From: Symbiodinium natans
Taxonomy: Eukaryota; Sar; Dinophyceae; Suessiales; Symbiodiniaceae
DNA length: 64,000 nt
Assembly (NCBI GenBank): GCA_905221605.1
Contig: CAJNDS010001224.1
Coordinates: 374,001 to 438,000, forward strand
Direction: 5' to 3'
Position 1 is the stretch's first letter; each line of letters starts with the position of its first letter. The position numbers and the translations under genes are program-made. A model generated the notes under the pieces. That model was not told the DNA's origin. It saw only the letters and a program-made list of their open reading frames with translations, and ran no database searches. Positions 54,943 to 64,000 of this stretch are shown in pieces.

Positions 54943-55065
54943 TTTAGGGTTTAGGGCTAGGGTTTAAAATTTGGGGTTTGGGGTTTAGGGTTTAGGGCTA
55001 GGGTTTAAAATTTGGGGTTTAGGGTTTAGGGCTAGGGGTTAAAGTTTGGGGTTTAGGGTTTAGGG
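54943..55065. repeat. Higher-order repeat of heptamer variants
   Basis: A unit of about 40-47 bp (TTTAGGGCTAGGGTTTAAAA plus TTTGGGG variants) occurs three times. Confidence 0.85.
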
Positions 55066-55092
55066 GTTTTCTTTCAACCGCCCACCTCGGCT

Positions 55093-55236
55093 TGGAGGTT
55101 CAGGGTACTTATTCAGCAATTATCACTGTACTTAACACCCATTTTTTGAGCCCCATTAAGTGCCCTAATATGGTTATAAGCACAGTTATAAGTACAGTTA
55201 AAATTGGCTAGTAAGTACCATGAACCTCCAAGTAGA
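55093..55236. mobile_element. Palindromic element, GGTACTTA..GTACCATGAACC family
   Basis: CTTGGAGGTTCAGGGTACTT mirrors AAGTACCATGAACCTCCAAG. It is closely related to the element at 40362-40515. Confidence 0.8.
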
Positions 55237-58080
55237 CCCTGCCATGCGCCATAAGACCCAACATCCTCGCAAACATCTGCATTCCCGCCGAAAGCCATAA
55301 CGAGAAGCCTCCTTGACCTCACCCCCGTTACTTTTTCTCGGTGCAGAAGCATGAAAGGGGGAAATGTGCTCTGTACCTATACACAGAAGATCAGGGATTG
55401 TAAAGAGCAGTTTCTTTGCAGCATCACAAGTGCTGCCAGTCAACGTGGCGAGCATCGCTGCTTCATATCTGATGCTCTCTTATACATAACTTCAACAACC
55501 GCACTCTTACGTTGCATCGCACAGGTCCGTGCAACCCGTAGTACATCGATTCAGGTCTTCATGTCCCTGTTCTTCAATAGCTCCCAGTCCTGGTGACATG
55601 TGAAATTGAGCGTTCATTCGTTGATCGCTGGTTCACCTGCGAGTGATTGTGTTATGTATAGTGTATGTGTATAAATAGGTATATACATATACACACATAC
55701 TTTGTATTTATTGATTATCTATGTTTATGTTTTTTGTTGACCCTAAACCCTTAGGGCCTTGGGGGTTCAGGGTTTAGGGTTGGGGTAACGAAACCCTAAA
55801 CCCCTCAAAGGTGCGCCGAAGTCACACCCCTTTGTCGGATCCTCGGCCAAAGCTTCGGCCAAACCTTGGCGTTCGCAGGCTCAGTCGGTGAATGCGCTCT
55901 TTAGAATATGGAGCCCCTAAACCCTAAACCCTACACCCTTTAAAACCTAAACCCTAAACCAGGTTAATGTAAGGGCTAGGGCCGCTCTGGCTTACAAGCC
56001 CAGGTGTAATCTTCTGACTATAGCTGGACGTTGCCAATGTTCTTTCTTGCCGGAATCCGCAACGACCTCGGAAAGCCCCGGCGCTTCCCAAAACATCAGG
56101 ATCCGCCCCGAATGCCCACTGCAAGTACCTCGTGCACTTTCGGATCTTTGTTAGCAACCCGAGCTACCCTAGCTACCCTAAACCCTAAACCCTAAACCCT
56201 AAACCCCCAAACCGGAAGCGAAGGCGGCCCTGGCCAAGCGACAGTCATCCACGCAGGGAACCGCCTGGCCCGGCTGGGCGCGCAGACCCGGCAGCTGGGC
56301 CGCCTCTGGAGCGACTTGGGGGCCGTTGGGTCGGCCTCTAATCCTGCGAGTGGAGGGGTTTGGGGTTTGGGGTTTGGGGGTTGGGGTTGGGGTTTAGGGT
56401 TTAGGGTTTAGGGTTAAGGGTTAAGGGCTAAGGGTTAAGGGTTAAGGGTTAAGGGCTTAGGGTTTGGGCCTTTCGGGCCCAACTCTACGGTGCAGTTTGG
56501 AGGAACCTCTGGGAGTAAAGTAAGGTTATAATGATGGCAACTATACTTATGTCTTTCTTTGAGGTACTTCTAACTCTACTTCAAAACAACCCATGAACCT
56601 GCACGAAGGACGTACTTAGTTTAGAGGATTTTGAGTTGTTTTTTCAGGGCGTTGAAGTGCAGTTGCTTCTCGTCAAGTCAGGCTTAGGGTTCAATGCGGT
56701 TTAGGGTTTAGGGTTTAGGGTTTAGGGTTTAGGGTTTAATAGTCAGGTCCCTTCAGCAGGGATCAGGGATCACAGGAACCCCCCCCCCCCCCCTGCAACG
56801 AAGGTCTGAAGAGGTGGGCCTTCTCTGGATAGAAGGGCTTCGGGTTAGGGTTCAGGGTCGAGGGTTTTAGGGCTTAATTCCCCGGACGCCCTGAGAACAG
56901 TTTACTCGCACCTCATGTGGCTGTCGTGATCGCAAATCCGACACCCCAAGCCCTGCGCCTAGAACAAGACTCTCAGCGATGGCAAATAAGCATCTTGTAT
57001 TGCCAGTAGGCGGTAAGTCTTCGCCCGAGCCGAACCCAAAATTTCGCTTACTCTAGTATCCCAGATGCAGAACGAGCTGCCAAGACCAGGAGAATGGCGC
57101 TGGCTCGGGGTGGCAGCACATGCCCACGTGAACGGACAGCGGCCATTCAACCCTCACCCAAGACTCCAATACCCCCGTAGTCAGTACCCTGGTAAATCAT
57201 GTCATTGGTGTCACCTCGACCACTATGACAAAAACGTTCGTGAATCAGATGAGCGCCACCCTCTCCCCACTATGACCTGGGAGAAGTTATGGTCACTAGC
57301 CTCTTGGGGACACAGGTTTTGCAAAAAGAGGAGCTAGCAGTTTAAGGCTTTGGGGGGCTAAGGGGGGTTTGTGGACTGATATTGAAAGGCTCTAAGCCAA
57401 GATACAGCCTCCAAACAACTTAGAGGTATGTTAAGAAGGGCTCGGGCTGAACCATGCGGGGGTTTCCGAAATAATATTGGGGGGTATTGGGGTCCTTACT
57501 ATGAGGGGATCCTACTAATGTTAGGGGCCCCTTCGTGAGGAACTGACTGCATCAGCCTCAGGGGTTAAGTCAGCCCTCAGAGAGAATCGAGCAGAGGAGA
57601 AGGTTTAGGGTTTAGGGTTTAGGGCAGCAATGTCTGGACTAAACGCTTGACAAATCAGCATAGGGTCTAAGCGTTCTGGGCTTTACAGCGTTTTATAGTG
57701 GTAAGGTCCCAAATCTACCCAGGTGCGATGGACTTCTCAAACCAGTATTAGCTTCGAACCATTAAAGCAACCTTGCGCCCAGTCCCAAAAACCACTCTAA
57801 GAAGGCACCTGGGAGGCCTCAAAACCTCGCAGAAACGTCAGACCTCTGCCCCAAGTCTTCTGAACCCCAAGTCCAAAACGGAATTAGGCACAAGTCATAG
57901 GGTTTAGGGTTTAGGGTTTAGGGTTTAGGGTTTAGGATTTAGGGTCGGCATCCAAAGTCAGAGGCGAATAGGGTGCCAGGGCTGTGCCCGTTCTCAAATC
58001 TGATTGCAGGCTGCTAGCCGTTCGGCGACTATATGTGTGCACTCGATCATGTCTTTGCGTTGAAGGAATGGGGCTCTTCA
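55237..58080. other. Mostly non-coding with arrays; possible plus-strand exon at 56.2 kb
   Basis: Heptamer arrays lie at about 56170-56205, 56396-56465 (TTAAGGG variants) and 56700-56738. A C-run is at 56779-56793. An AT-rich piece (55650-55740) contains TATATACATA repeats. The segment 56205-56350 has two open plus-strand frames (ATVIHAGNRLARLGAQTRQL in one, EAKAALAKRQSS in the other) and may be exon, but the frame is undecided. Confidence 0.4.
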
Positions 58081-58086
58081 TACTAC

Positions 58087-58177
58087 TTGCTCATGCTTAA
58101 GCTTGCGCACTTCCGAGGGCACGGCCTGCTCCACTCGCAGAATTTCCTGCCCGGGTTTGATAGCTTTAGGCACCAGA
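58087..58177 (-). CDS. Candidate exon (30 codons), function unknown
   Basis: Between TAGGACAG (AG at 58178-58179) and GAGCAA|GTAGTA the minus strand reads LVPKAIKPGQEILRVEQAVP then SEVRKLKHEQ. Composition and boundaries are convincing for an exon; no family is recognised. Confidence 0.5.
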
Positions 58178-58302
58178 CTGTCCTAGCAGCATCCTCAAAA
58201 GCACACACTTGATGCCATGCAGACCGGGAGGCGCAAAACTTAGGATGATTTTCTGTTGACTGACGGCGCAAAACCAACACCTGACGGCGCGCACCGCGGT
58301 TG

Positions 58303-58415
58303 GAAAACCTAAACCCTAAACCTAAACCCTAAACCCTAAACCCTAAACCCTAAACCCTAAACCCTAAACCCTAAACCCTAAACCCTAAACCCTAAACCCT
58401 AAACCCTAAACCCTA
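58303..58415. repeat. CCCTAAA array
   Basis: About 16 units with one CCTAAA. Confidence 0.95.
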
Positions 58416-58869
58416 AACCGTCCTGTCCTGACCAAGGAACTCATGGCACTTGGACGCTGGCCGCCGTGACATCACTATTTCAAACCCTCTTGCAGCAGGC
58501 TTGCAGAAAGTCCACGCCTGTGCAAACCCTAAACCCTAAACCCTAAACCCTAAACCCTAAACCCTACTCCCTAAACACTAACTTTGTTACCGCTTCTGGC
58601 TCCTCACAAGTGGGCTTCAAGCCTTTGCAGGCTCGGGCCTGGGATACCTCAACTTAGGGGCTTCATACCCTAGCCCAAAAAAGCTTAACCTTTTATACTA
58701 GCATTCTACATACCCGAAAAGGTTTAGGGTTTAGGGCTTAAAATAGGGCTTAGGGGTTTACCCAAAAAAGGTTGAAGTAGGCTAGATACAGTAGCTACCC
58801 AGTCCCTCAAGTCAATTCTCGAGCTTCCGTACTGTTCCACTGCCATTGTGGAGCCGGAACCCCCCCTCC

Positions 58870-59265
58870 CCTAAACCCTAAACCCTAAACCCTAAACCCT
58901 AAACCCTAAACCCTAAACCCTAAACCCTAAACCCTAAACCCTAAACCCTAAACCCTAAACCCTAAACCCTAAACCCTAAACCCTAAACCCTAAACCCTAA
59001 ACCCTTAAACCTAAACCCTAAACCCTAAACCCTAAACCCTAAACCCTAAACCCTAAACCCTAAACCCTAAACCCTAAACCCTAAACCCTAAACCCTAAAC
59101 CCTAAACCCTAAACCCTAAACCCTAAACCCTAAACACTAACCCCTAAACCCTAAACCCTAAACCCTAAACCCTAAACCCTAAACCCTAAACCCTAAACCC
59201 TAAACCCTAAACCCTAAACCCTAAACCCTAAACCCTAAACCCTAAACCCTAAACCCTAAACCCCC
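58870..59265. repeat. Longest CCCTAAA array in the window (~395 bp)
   Basis: More than 50 units with only a few variants (near 59003 and 59135). On the minus strand it reads TTTAGGG and directly follows the exon at 59271-59343. Confidence 0.97.
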
Positions 59266-59270
59266 AAAAC

Positions 59271-59343
59271 CCTTCGGCAAAAGCCTCCTGCTCATCCGGC
59301 GACAGCGCAGCTCCCGGGCCTGAGCCCATCGTGAGCTCTCGAG
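59271..59343 (-). CDS. Candidate exon whose donor is the edge of a telomeric array
   Basis: Between CCAACAG (AG at 59344-59345) and GCCGAAGG|GTTTTGGG the minus strand reads RELTMGSGPGAALSPDEQEA then FAEG. The GT is the first two bases of the TTTTGGGGG/TTTAGGG array. No family is recognised. Confidence 0.45.
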
Positions 59344-60278
59344 CTGTTGGAGGTGAGCATGCTAGTAGGGTTTAGGGTTTAGGGTTTAGGGCTTAGGGTT
59401 TCGGGGAGATTGCAAGGATTGCGATTTTAAATGTTCGGTATGCTAAACATCTCACAAGCCCGAATGCGGGACGTTTCTTTCCACCGAAGTAGCTCTTGGG
59501 GGGGGGGGGGGGGGGAGAGGGTTAAGGGTTTAGGGTTTCGACTCTCACACAAGGCCGGCAAGGCATGCCGGGGAGAAACGTACCCTGGGTTTAGGGTTTA
59601 GGGTTTCGGGCTTAGGGTTTAGGGTTTAGGGCTATTCTCTAGCGACGTGGCTAGTTCACACCTTGGACCCTCACTCCCTTGTCACTCACTTGTCTTTTGG
59701 AGTGGCAGCAGTGGAAGACAGGAGACTGTCGGCATCAGCGGCAACATGGCGTTTTGGGATCGGCAAGGCTTGAAGTGGGCCCCTTATATACCCCTTCTAT
59801 ACCCCTAAACCCTAAACCCTAAACCCTATATAAATCCAAAGGCCCATGCTTCAGAACCCTTAAGGGAGGTAAGGGACCACATGGGTAGTTGTCAAAATTA
59901 GAACCTCCTTTTAGGTGCCGTGTGAGAGTACGGATCCAAAAAGGGACCATAAATTGAGACAACCACCCATATTAAGGGCCCTAACCCTAAACCCTAAACC
60001 CTAAACCTTAGACCATAAAGGGCCCGTGTAACTACCCTTAGAGTCGGGATCGGCAAGGCTTGTTGAAACTCGAAAACAAAACAGGGGCAGGAAACCTTGC
60101 ACTGACGGATCCTTCGGGGACCCTAAGCCCTAAACCCTCTTTAAACCCAAAACCCAAAACCCTAGACCCACCATATCAGCACCAAGCACATTCTCTCGAC
60201 AGACCTACGCTGTTGACTGCTAAGCCGTGAGAAGCCTCACTCCGCAGAAGGTTGGAGGCTGTAAAAGCCAGCCATGTT

Positions 60279-60356
60279 CAGATAGGGGTTTGGCACGCGC
60301 TCTCTGCCAGCAGTGCTCAGCGCTCCCTTTGCTTTCCGAGGCCCAGATAGGGGTTT
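60279..60356. repeat. 52-bp copied patch flanked by 13-bp direct repeats
   Basis: CAGATAGGGGTTT at 60279-60291 and 60344-60356 brackets 52 bp identical to 12090-12141. The right copy runs on into a TTTAGGG array. Confidence 0.9.
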
Positions 60357-60765
60357 AGGGTTTAGGGTTTAGTCTGTAGGGTTTAGGGTTTAGGGCTCAG
60401 GTTTGGCAAGGGCGAAGCACTTTGAGGGACAAAATGGGCGAGCAACGACGGCACGAAGACTTGGGGGACAAGGAAAAGGCATTGCCGGGCGAAGGCTCCA
60501 ATTTACGGATGGTGCAGAAACGTGACAAGCGAAGGGCAGCAAAGCCTCTTGGAAAAACAAACGCTACCAGTCAGCCCATGCTAGAAGTTGGCAGTGAGAG
60601 GGGGAGCAACTTCATCTAACTAGGCTTGGAGTCAGCTTCCAGAACATCTCTCATAGCACAGGCACTTGCTTTTGCCCATTTCGTCGTTTGGCAAGTCGCC
60701 TCGAACTTGCCCAACGGCACCGTACGGCACCGTCTTACAACCACATCTTGGGCAATGACGTCAGC

Positions 60766-63266
60766 CTACTCATAGCCAAAGTCCTCGGAAACCACCGACT
60801 CGGCAATCATCTCCTTCAACTCGCGGGGGTCTTCTAGGCATCCGCCTGGGATGCGCAACTCATTAAAGCAAGTCTTCCCAACCAAAGGGATGCACTTCTC
60901 CGAGTAACGGTAGACAAACTCCACTTTGGCCTTCTTCCAGCCCTCCACCGGCTTCTTGAATGACCCTGTGAAGAAGCGCAAGAGCTTGTTCAAGGGCCGC
61001 TTGATGGGAGGCAAACCTTTTCCCTCCTCCTGCAACTCCTGCAGCACCTCATATAGGACATCCTTACTTCTCCAAAGACCAAAGGGAAAAAAGGCTAAAC
61101 TTTACGTCTTCCTACTACATGAGGAAACCCAAAGAGGTTAAAGTTCAACTATTGGCTTAGCAAGCATCTTCTGTCTCCTCGTCCCATGATCCTGACCACT
61201 CGACTGCTTCCCACAACTCATCAAGATCCACATCTGAGTTGCCTTCCACCATGTGTGCAAGTGTCTCAGACCTCCCATCCAGCAACTTCCAGAAATCGGA
61301 GTTGCTGGGCAGCACTTCGTGAAAGCCCTGTGCCATGTAATCCACGGGCTCTTCGAAGCGCTTCCACGACTCTTCACATCTGCGCTCCGTGTACTCGCGC
61401 GCCGCGCTGAACGGAACGGGGTCTTCAGCTTTGGCACCATCCGGGGCAAAAGACCCCCATGTCATGTAGAGGGCATCCCACATCGCCTCGTCTTTGTAGA
61501 TGGGCTTGTAGCAACTTGGCTGGGTGTATTTGCCGGTCTCAGGATCCTTTACCTCATCACAACCTTAGTAGCCCAGTACCCGTATTGTAAACAGGGCACC
61601 CTTTTTTGGGTTGGCTACTTTATAAGGGAACCTTGAACCAAAAAAAGGGTAAAGGATGGTAAAGGGTACCACTGGGCTACCAAGGAACCCAGCCACCCGT
61701 AGCTCTGCAGCTCTTGGGGGCTGCGCCGCTGGAAGACGGCCGCCATCTTCTCACAGGCCGGAATGGTGTCTTCCTCGCTGTAGAAGGGCTGGGTCTCAGG
61801 CTCAACAGCATGGCCGGCCACCAAGCTCTTGTAGATGAGACTGTGGAAGCCCATGGGTGCATAGCCCAAGTCGGTGATGACGTAAGACCGGGCCAGCCAC
61901 CTTAGGGGCTGAAGACCCTAGCCCCAAAAAAGGTTAACGCTTTGAATTGATTTGTACTAGGATTATATATAACCAAAAAGGTTAATCTAATAATAACTCA
62001 CCATACCCCAAACCCATATCCCTTAACCGATGAAAGTAACATAGAAAGGGAGTCTAAGGCGGGATTTTTACCTTACCCCTTAATTTCTTCTCCGAGGTAT
62101 GCCCTAGAGGTATGTCGTTTATTTCTTAGAGTTAAGGCTTTATTTGCAATAGGAGTATATGTGACCAAAAAGGTGAAAGGTTAAATACCCAGCCCCTGAG
62201 CCACTTTCCCAAGAACTTGAAACGTTGGCCGGCAGCGGCCGGAAGGGTCTGCATGGGCCCCAATACCTTGGGGACCAAATGAACCCTAAAATTAGGATTT
62301 GGGGTTTAGGAACCCTATACTACTAGAATTACTGCTAAGGTATATGAACCATAAACCCTTTTAGGTTTAATTTCGTCCACAAGGTACTTTCTCATAGGCT
62401 GCCTCATAGACGCCGTAGGCGAAGTTGAACACAGATCCCACTCGACCAGCCCAAGCGGGCTCCTCTTCTTCCGCGCTGAGGATAGGTATCAACTCACCAG
62501 ATGGCAGTGCTTTCCTTGGGAACCCAGTAACCATATCACTATAAGGGCACCCTTTTTGGGGTTGGTCATTTTATAAGGGAACTCGAACCCAGAACCAAAA
62601 AAGTGTACAGGGTACCACGGGGCTACCAAGTTGCAGCAAGTACTGAGGAGCACCAGCATCTCCACCGCACAGGCCGCTTTTGATGCACTGCAATCCCGCT
62701 GTGTTTGCATCCGCCTCGGGCATCACGATGGAGGTGAGAACAAGTGACCTTGGTTGACTTCTGAACCCCCTCCCAAAAGTTTAACTTTTAGGCTCCTTAT
62801 TGTAGTTTCTACAAAAACCCAAAAAGTTAACGTCCGAAGAGCCCCCAGCCAGAAGAAAGCCAAGTGACAGCCACTCTTTGCGCAAGCCCATCACGTCCAC
62901 TCCTGACTCGTTCTTGAACGCCAGAGACAGGGTTGAGATGCTCTCCCCCGTCCAGTTGTTACCCCAAGATCTGGGATCCTCACTTTCCATGAAGTGACGG
63001 GTCTGTTCGAAGATGCTGAGGTTGGAATGACGCTGAAGCTCCAATCTGTGGAAGAACCACTTCTTCACGTCGAAGGTTGGGATCCATACTCTTGGCGGCT
63101 CGAAGGACATTGCCGCTTCCGCCCTCAAGTCATCTTCGCTGGGTGCCGTAGCCGGCTGCACATGAAGCCCGCGTCCACCGGACTGCCCACCCGCGCGCTG
63201 CACGCGGTGTGCTGAGACACAGCAGGCAGAGAGCATGAGAGCTACATGGCGCATCTGGAAGCCCAT
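60766..63266 (-). CDS. HECT-type E3 ubiquitin ligase with N-terminal signal peptide (6 exons, 517 aa)
   Basis: Exons: 63266-62869, 62748-62627, 62509-62388, 61908-61681, 61552-61166 and 61062-60766. Together they make 1554 nt, in phase throughout, ending in TGA. A HECT ligase takes ubiquitin from an E2 enzyme onto a cysteine and passes it to substrates. Family signs: GVDVMGLRKEWL (122-133, the N-lobe G-V-D-x-G-G-L-x-x-E motif), FFTGSF (449-454, like F-V-T-G-S), and KTCFNELRIP with catalytic-type C484, 33 residues from the end. The total length suits an almost bare HECT domain (about 350 aa). The first ~20 residues (MGFQMRHVALMLSACCVSAH) look like a signal peptide, which is unusual for HECT enzymes. 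Introns 1-4 are GT-AG and intron 5 is GC-AG; all contain palindromic sequence. Another gene ends about 160 bp upstream on the same strand. Confidence 0.8.
61063..61165 (-). other. HECT intron 5 (GC-AG, 103 nt)
   Basis: Donor GAAGAT|GCTTGC and acceptor AGTAAG, phase 0. No in-phase GT donor exists before the TAA that follows. Weak hairpin parts AACTTTAACCTCTTTGGG and GTAAAGTTTAGCC resemble those of intron 1. Confidence 0.7.
61553..61680 (-). mobile_element. HECT intron 4: TAGCCCAGTA-family element C4 as intron
   Basis: The intron runs GTAGCCCAGTGGTACC ... GGGCTACTAAGGTTGTGATGAG, phase 0. Donor GT is in the terminal repeat and the acceptor AG is 11 nt beyond the other end, matching the layout of intron 2. 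Confidence 0.8.
61909..62387 (-). other. HECT intron 3 (479 nt) with AAAAAGGTTAA-type hairpin elements and degenerate heptamers
   Basis: Donor AAA|GTACCT, acceptor CTTCAG, phase 0. It contains related motifs CCAAAAAAGGTTAACG and ACCAAAAAGGTTAATC with TTTGTACTAGGATTATATAT between them, a further ACCAAAAAGGTGAAAGGTTA, and degenerate heptamers near 62280-62325. Relatives are at about 58675-58790 and 40683-40725. Confidence 0.65.
62510..62626 (-). mobile_element. HECT intron 2: TAGCCCAGTA-family element C5 as intron
   Basis: The intron runs GTAGCCCCGTGGTACC ... GGGTTCCCAAGGAAAG. The donor lies in the element's terminal repeat; the acceptor AG is 5 nt outside its other end. The reading frame closes correctly (phase 1). 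Confidence 0.8.
62749..62868 (-). mobile_element. HECT intron 1: introner-like insertion with 8-bp target duplication
   Basis: GTCACTTG occurs at 62868-62861 (intron start, supplying the GT donor) and at 62748-62741 (start of exon 2, just after CCAAG). Removing the intron restores one copy and joins W-L and S-L-V-L-T in frame. An inner hairpin is formed by GTTAACTTTTTGGG and CCTAAAAGTTAAAC. Confidence 0.85.
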
Positions 63267-63426
63267 TGTGCACGAAGCTCACGAAGTTCACAAACAAACT
63301 ACAAACTGGAGACAAGTCTCGGATTTACACTTGTGCCGAGCGTTTGGTCATCGAAAACAATGCGTGGCAGCATGGCACCACAATGCATGCTCTCAACATG
63401 CCCTAAACCCTAAACCCTAAACTGCT

Positions 63427-63735
63427 TTAAGATCCGACGCCATCCCCTCCAGGGCACTGGCCGGGCACGAGCCAAGCCAAAAGCGCACGCGCCTCATCGA
63501 TGGCCTTGAAGGGTGCTTGGAGGGTTTGGGGTTGGGGCTTCCTGGGGAAAGCTGTAAAGGTGTAAAGGGTCTATGAAGAACTCGCAGCTACGTTCAGGAA
63601 CATTAAGTGCGGATTAAGCTCCTCCAACCGCAATCTCTCCAAGTCGTCAAGCCGAAAGAAGGAGTCTGGAGGCAGCATCGGTACCTCGCAAGGGAGGTGG
63701 TTTGTTCAACGCGACGTACAAGCGCTCAACCCTTT
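63427..63735 (-). CDS. C-terminal exons of an upstream minus-strand gene, function unknown
   Basis: After CTGCTGCAG (AG at 63736-63737) the strand reads RVERLYVALNKPPPLR. A 19-nt GT-AG interval (63684-63666) then has to be removed to stay in frame, giving DSFFRLDDLERLRLEELNPH and LM. A 60-nt GT-AG intron (63601-63542) follows, and the last exon (63541-63427) reads KPQPQTLQAPFKAIDEARAL, LAWLVPGQCPGGDGVGS and TAA. The product is helical and charged; no family is recognised. It lies head-to-tail with the HECT gene. Confidence 0.5.
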
Positions 63736-63737
63736 CT

Positions 63738-64000
63738 GCAGCAGGCCGTAAAACCCTGGACCCTAGACCCTTTTTGCTAAACTGGGTTGGCCTTTAAACC
63801 CTCTGAAAAATATTTATATATAGGGTTCCGAATAAACCAATTAAGGAAAATACAAATGTCCCAAAAACCAACCTAGTAAATTGGGCCATAAAGTCGTACA
63901 GTAGGGATTTTGGAGTGGCTTTCAGGATCCCCTATATGTGCCCTTGTCCATGCGGGTCGTTAGTGCGTAAGGTTTTTTGGTGCAAAGAACAACCACACCT
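63738..64000. other. Probable intron of the upstream gene
   Basis: No exon is evident; the sequence includes TTAAGGAAAATAC and ATATTTATATATAG. It ends at the window edge. Confidence 0.3.

Overview
This is nuclear DNA of a eukaryotic alga, very probably a dinoflagellate. The best evidence is a 20-nt match to the dinoflagellate spliced leader at 8665-8684 (minus strand). Supporting signs are plant-type TTTAGGG telomere repeats, a LINE-type retrotransposon with an exonuclease-endonuclease-phosphatase (EEP) domain, GC-AG as well as GT-AG introns, and introns built from short inverted-repeat elements (introners). The species is not identified.

The window is a mosaic of interstitial TTTAGGG/CCCTAAA arrays (dozens, both orientations, from 3 to more than 50 units), several families of roughly 80-190 bp palindromic elements, microsatellites, and very short exon islands. 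Long stretches free of arrays are the clearest genes: a probable retrogene with a relic spliced leader (6.9-8.7 kb), the LINE (12.9-17.65 kb, minus strand, bordered on both sides by TTTAGGG arrays), and a complete six-exon gene for a HECT-type E3 ubiquitin ligase with a signal peptide (60.77-63.27 kb, minus). The last exons of another minus-strand gene lie just upstream of it (63.43-63.74 kb).

Between about 34 and 59 kb many minus-strand exons of 55-130 nt can be read between arrays. One group (41-53 kb) is cysteine-rich, with CPPG / CPAG motifs like those of ephrin-receptor-like (GCC2_GCC3) repeats. Another (34-40 kb) includes ankyrin-like exons. Two related plus-strand exons lie at 4.3 and 5.9 kb. 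Almost all exons from 34 to 64 kb are on one strand, as expected of dinoflagellate unidirectional gene clusters.

The main result concerns intron and array formation. HECT intron 1 is bounded by an 8-bp direct repeat: the first copy supplies the GT donor and the second starts the next exon. Introns 2 and 4 of the same gene carry members of one palindrome family, and a third member abuts an ankyrin-like exon. Some telomeric arrays are flanked by perfect 18-22 bp direct repeats, some interrupt palindromic elements, and some start exactly at an exon end so that GTTTAGGG supplies the GT donor. Telomeric arrays therefore look like mobile or repair-inserted sequence that has become intron. Exon boundaries outside the HECT gene come from reading frame and splice signals only and need transcript support.
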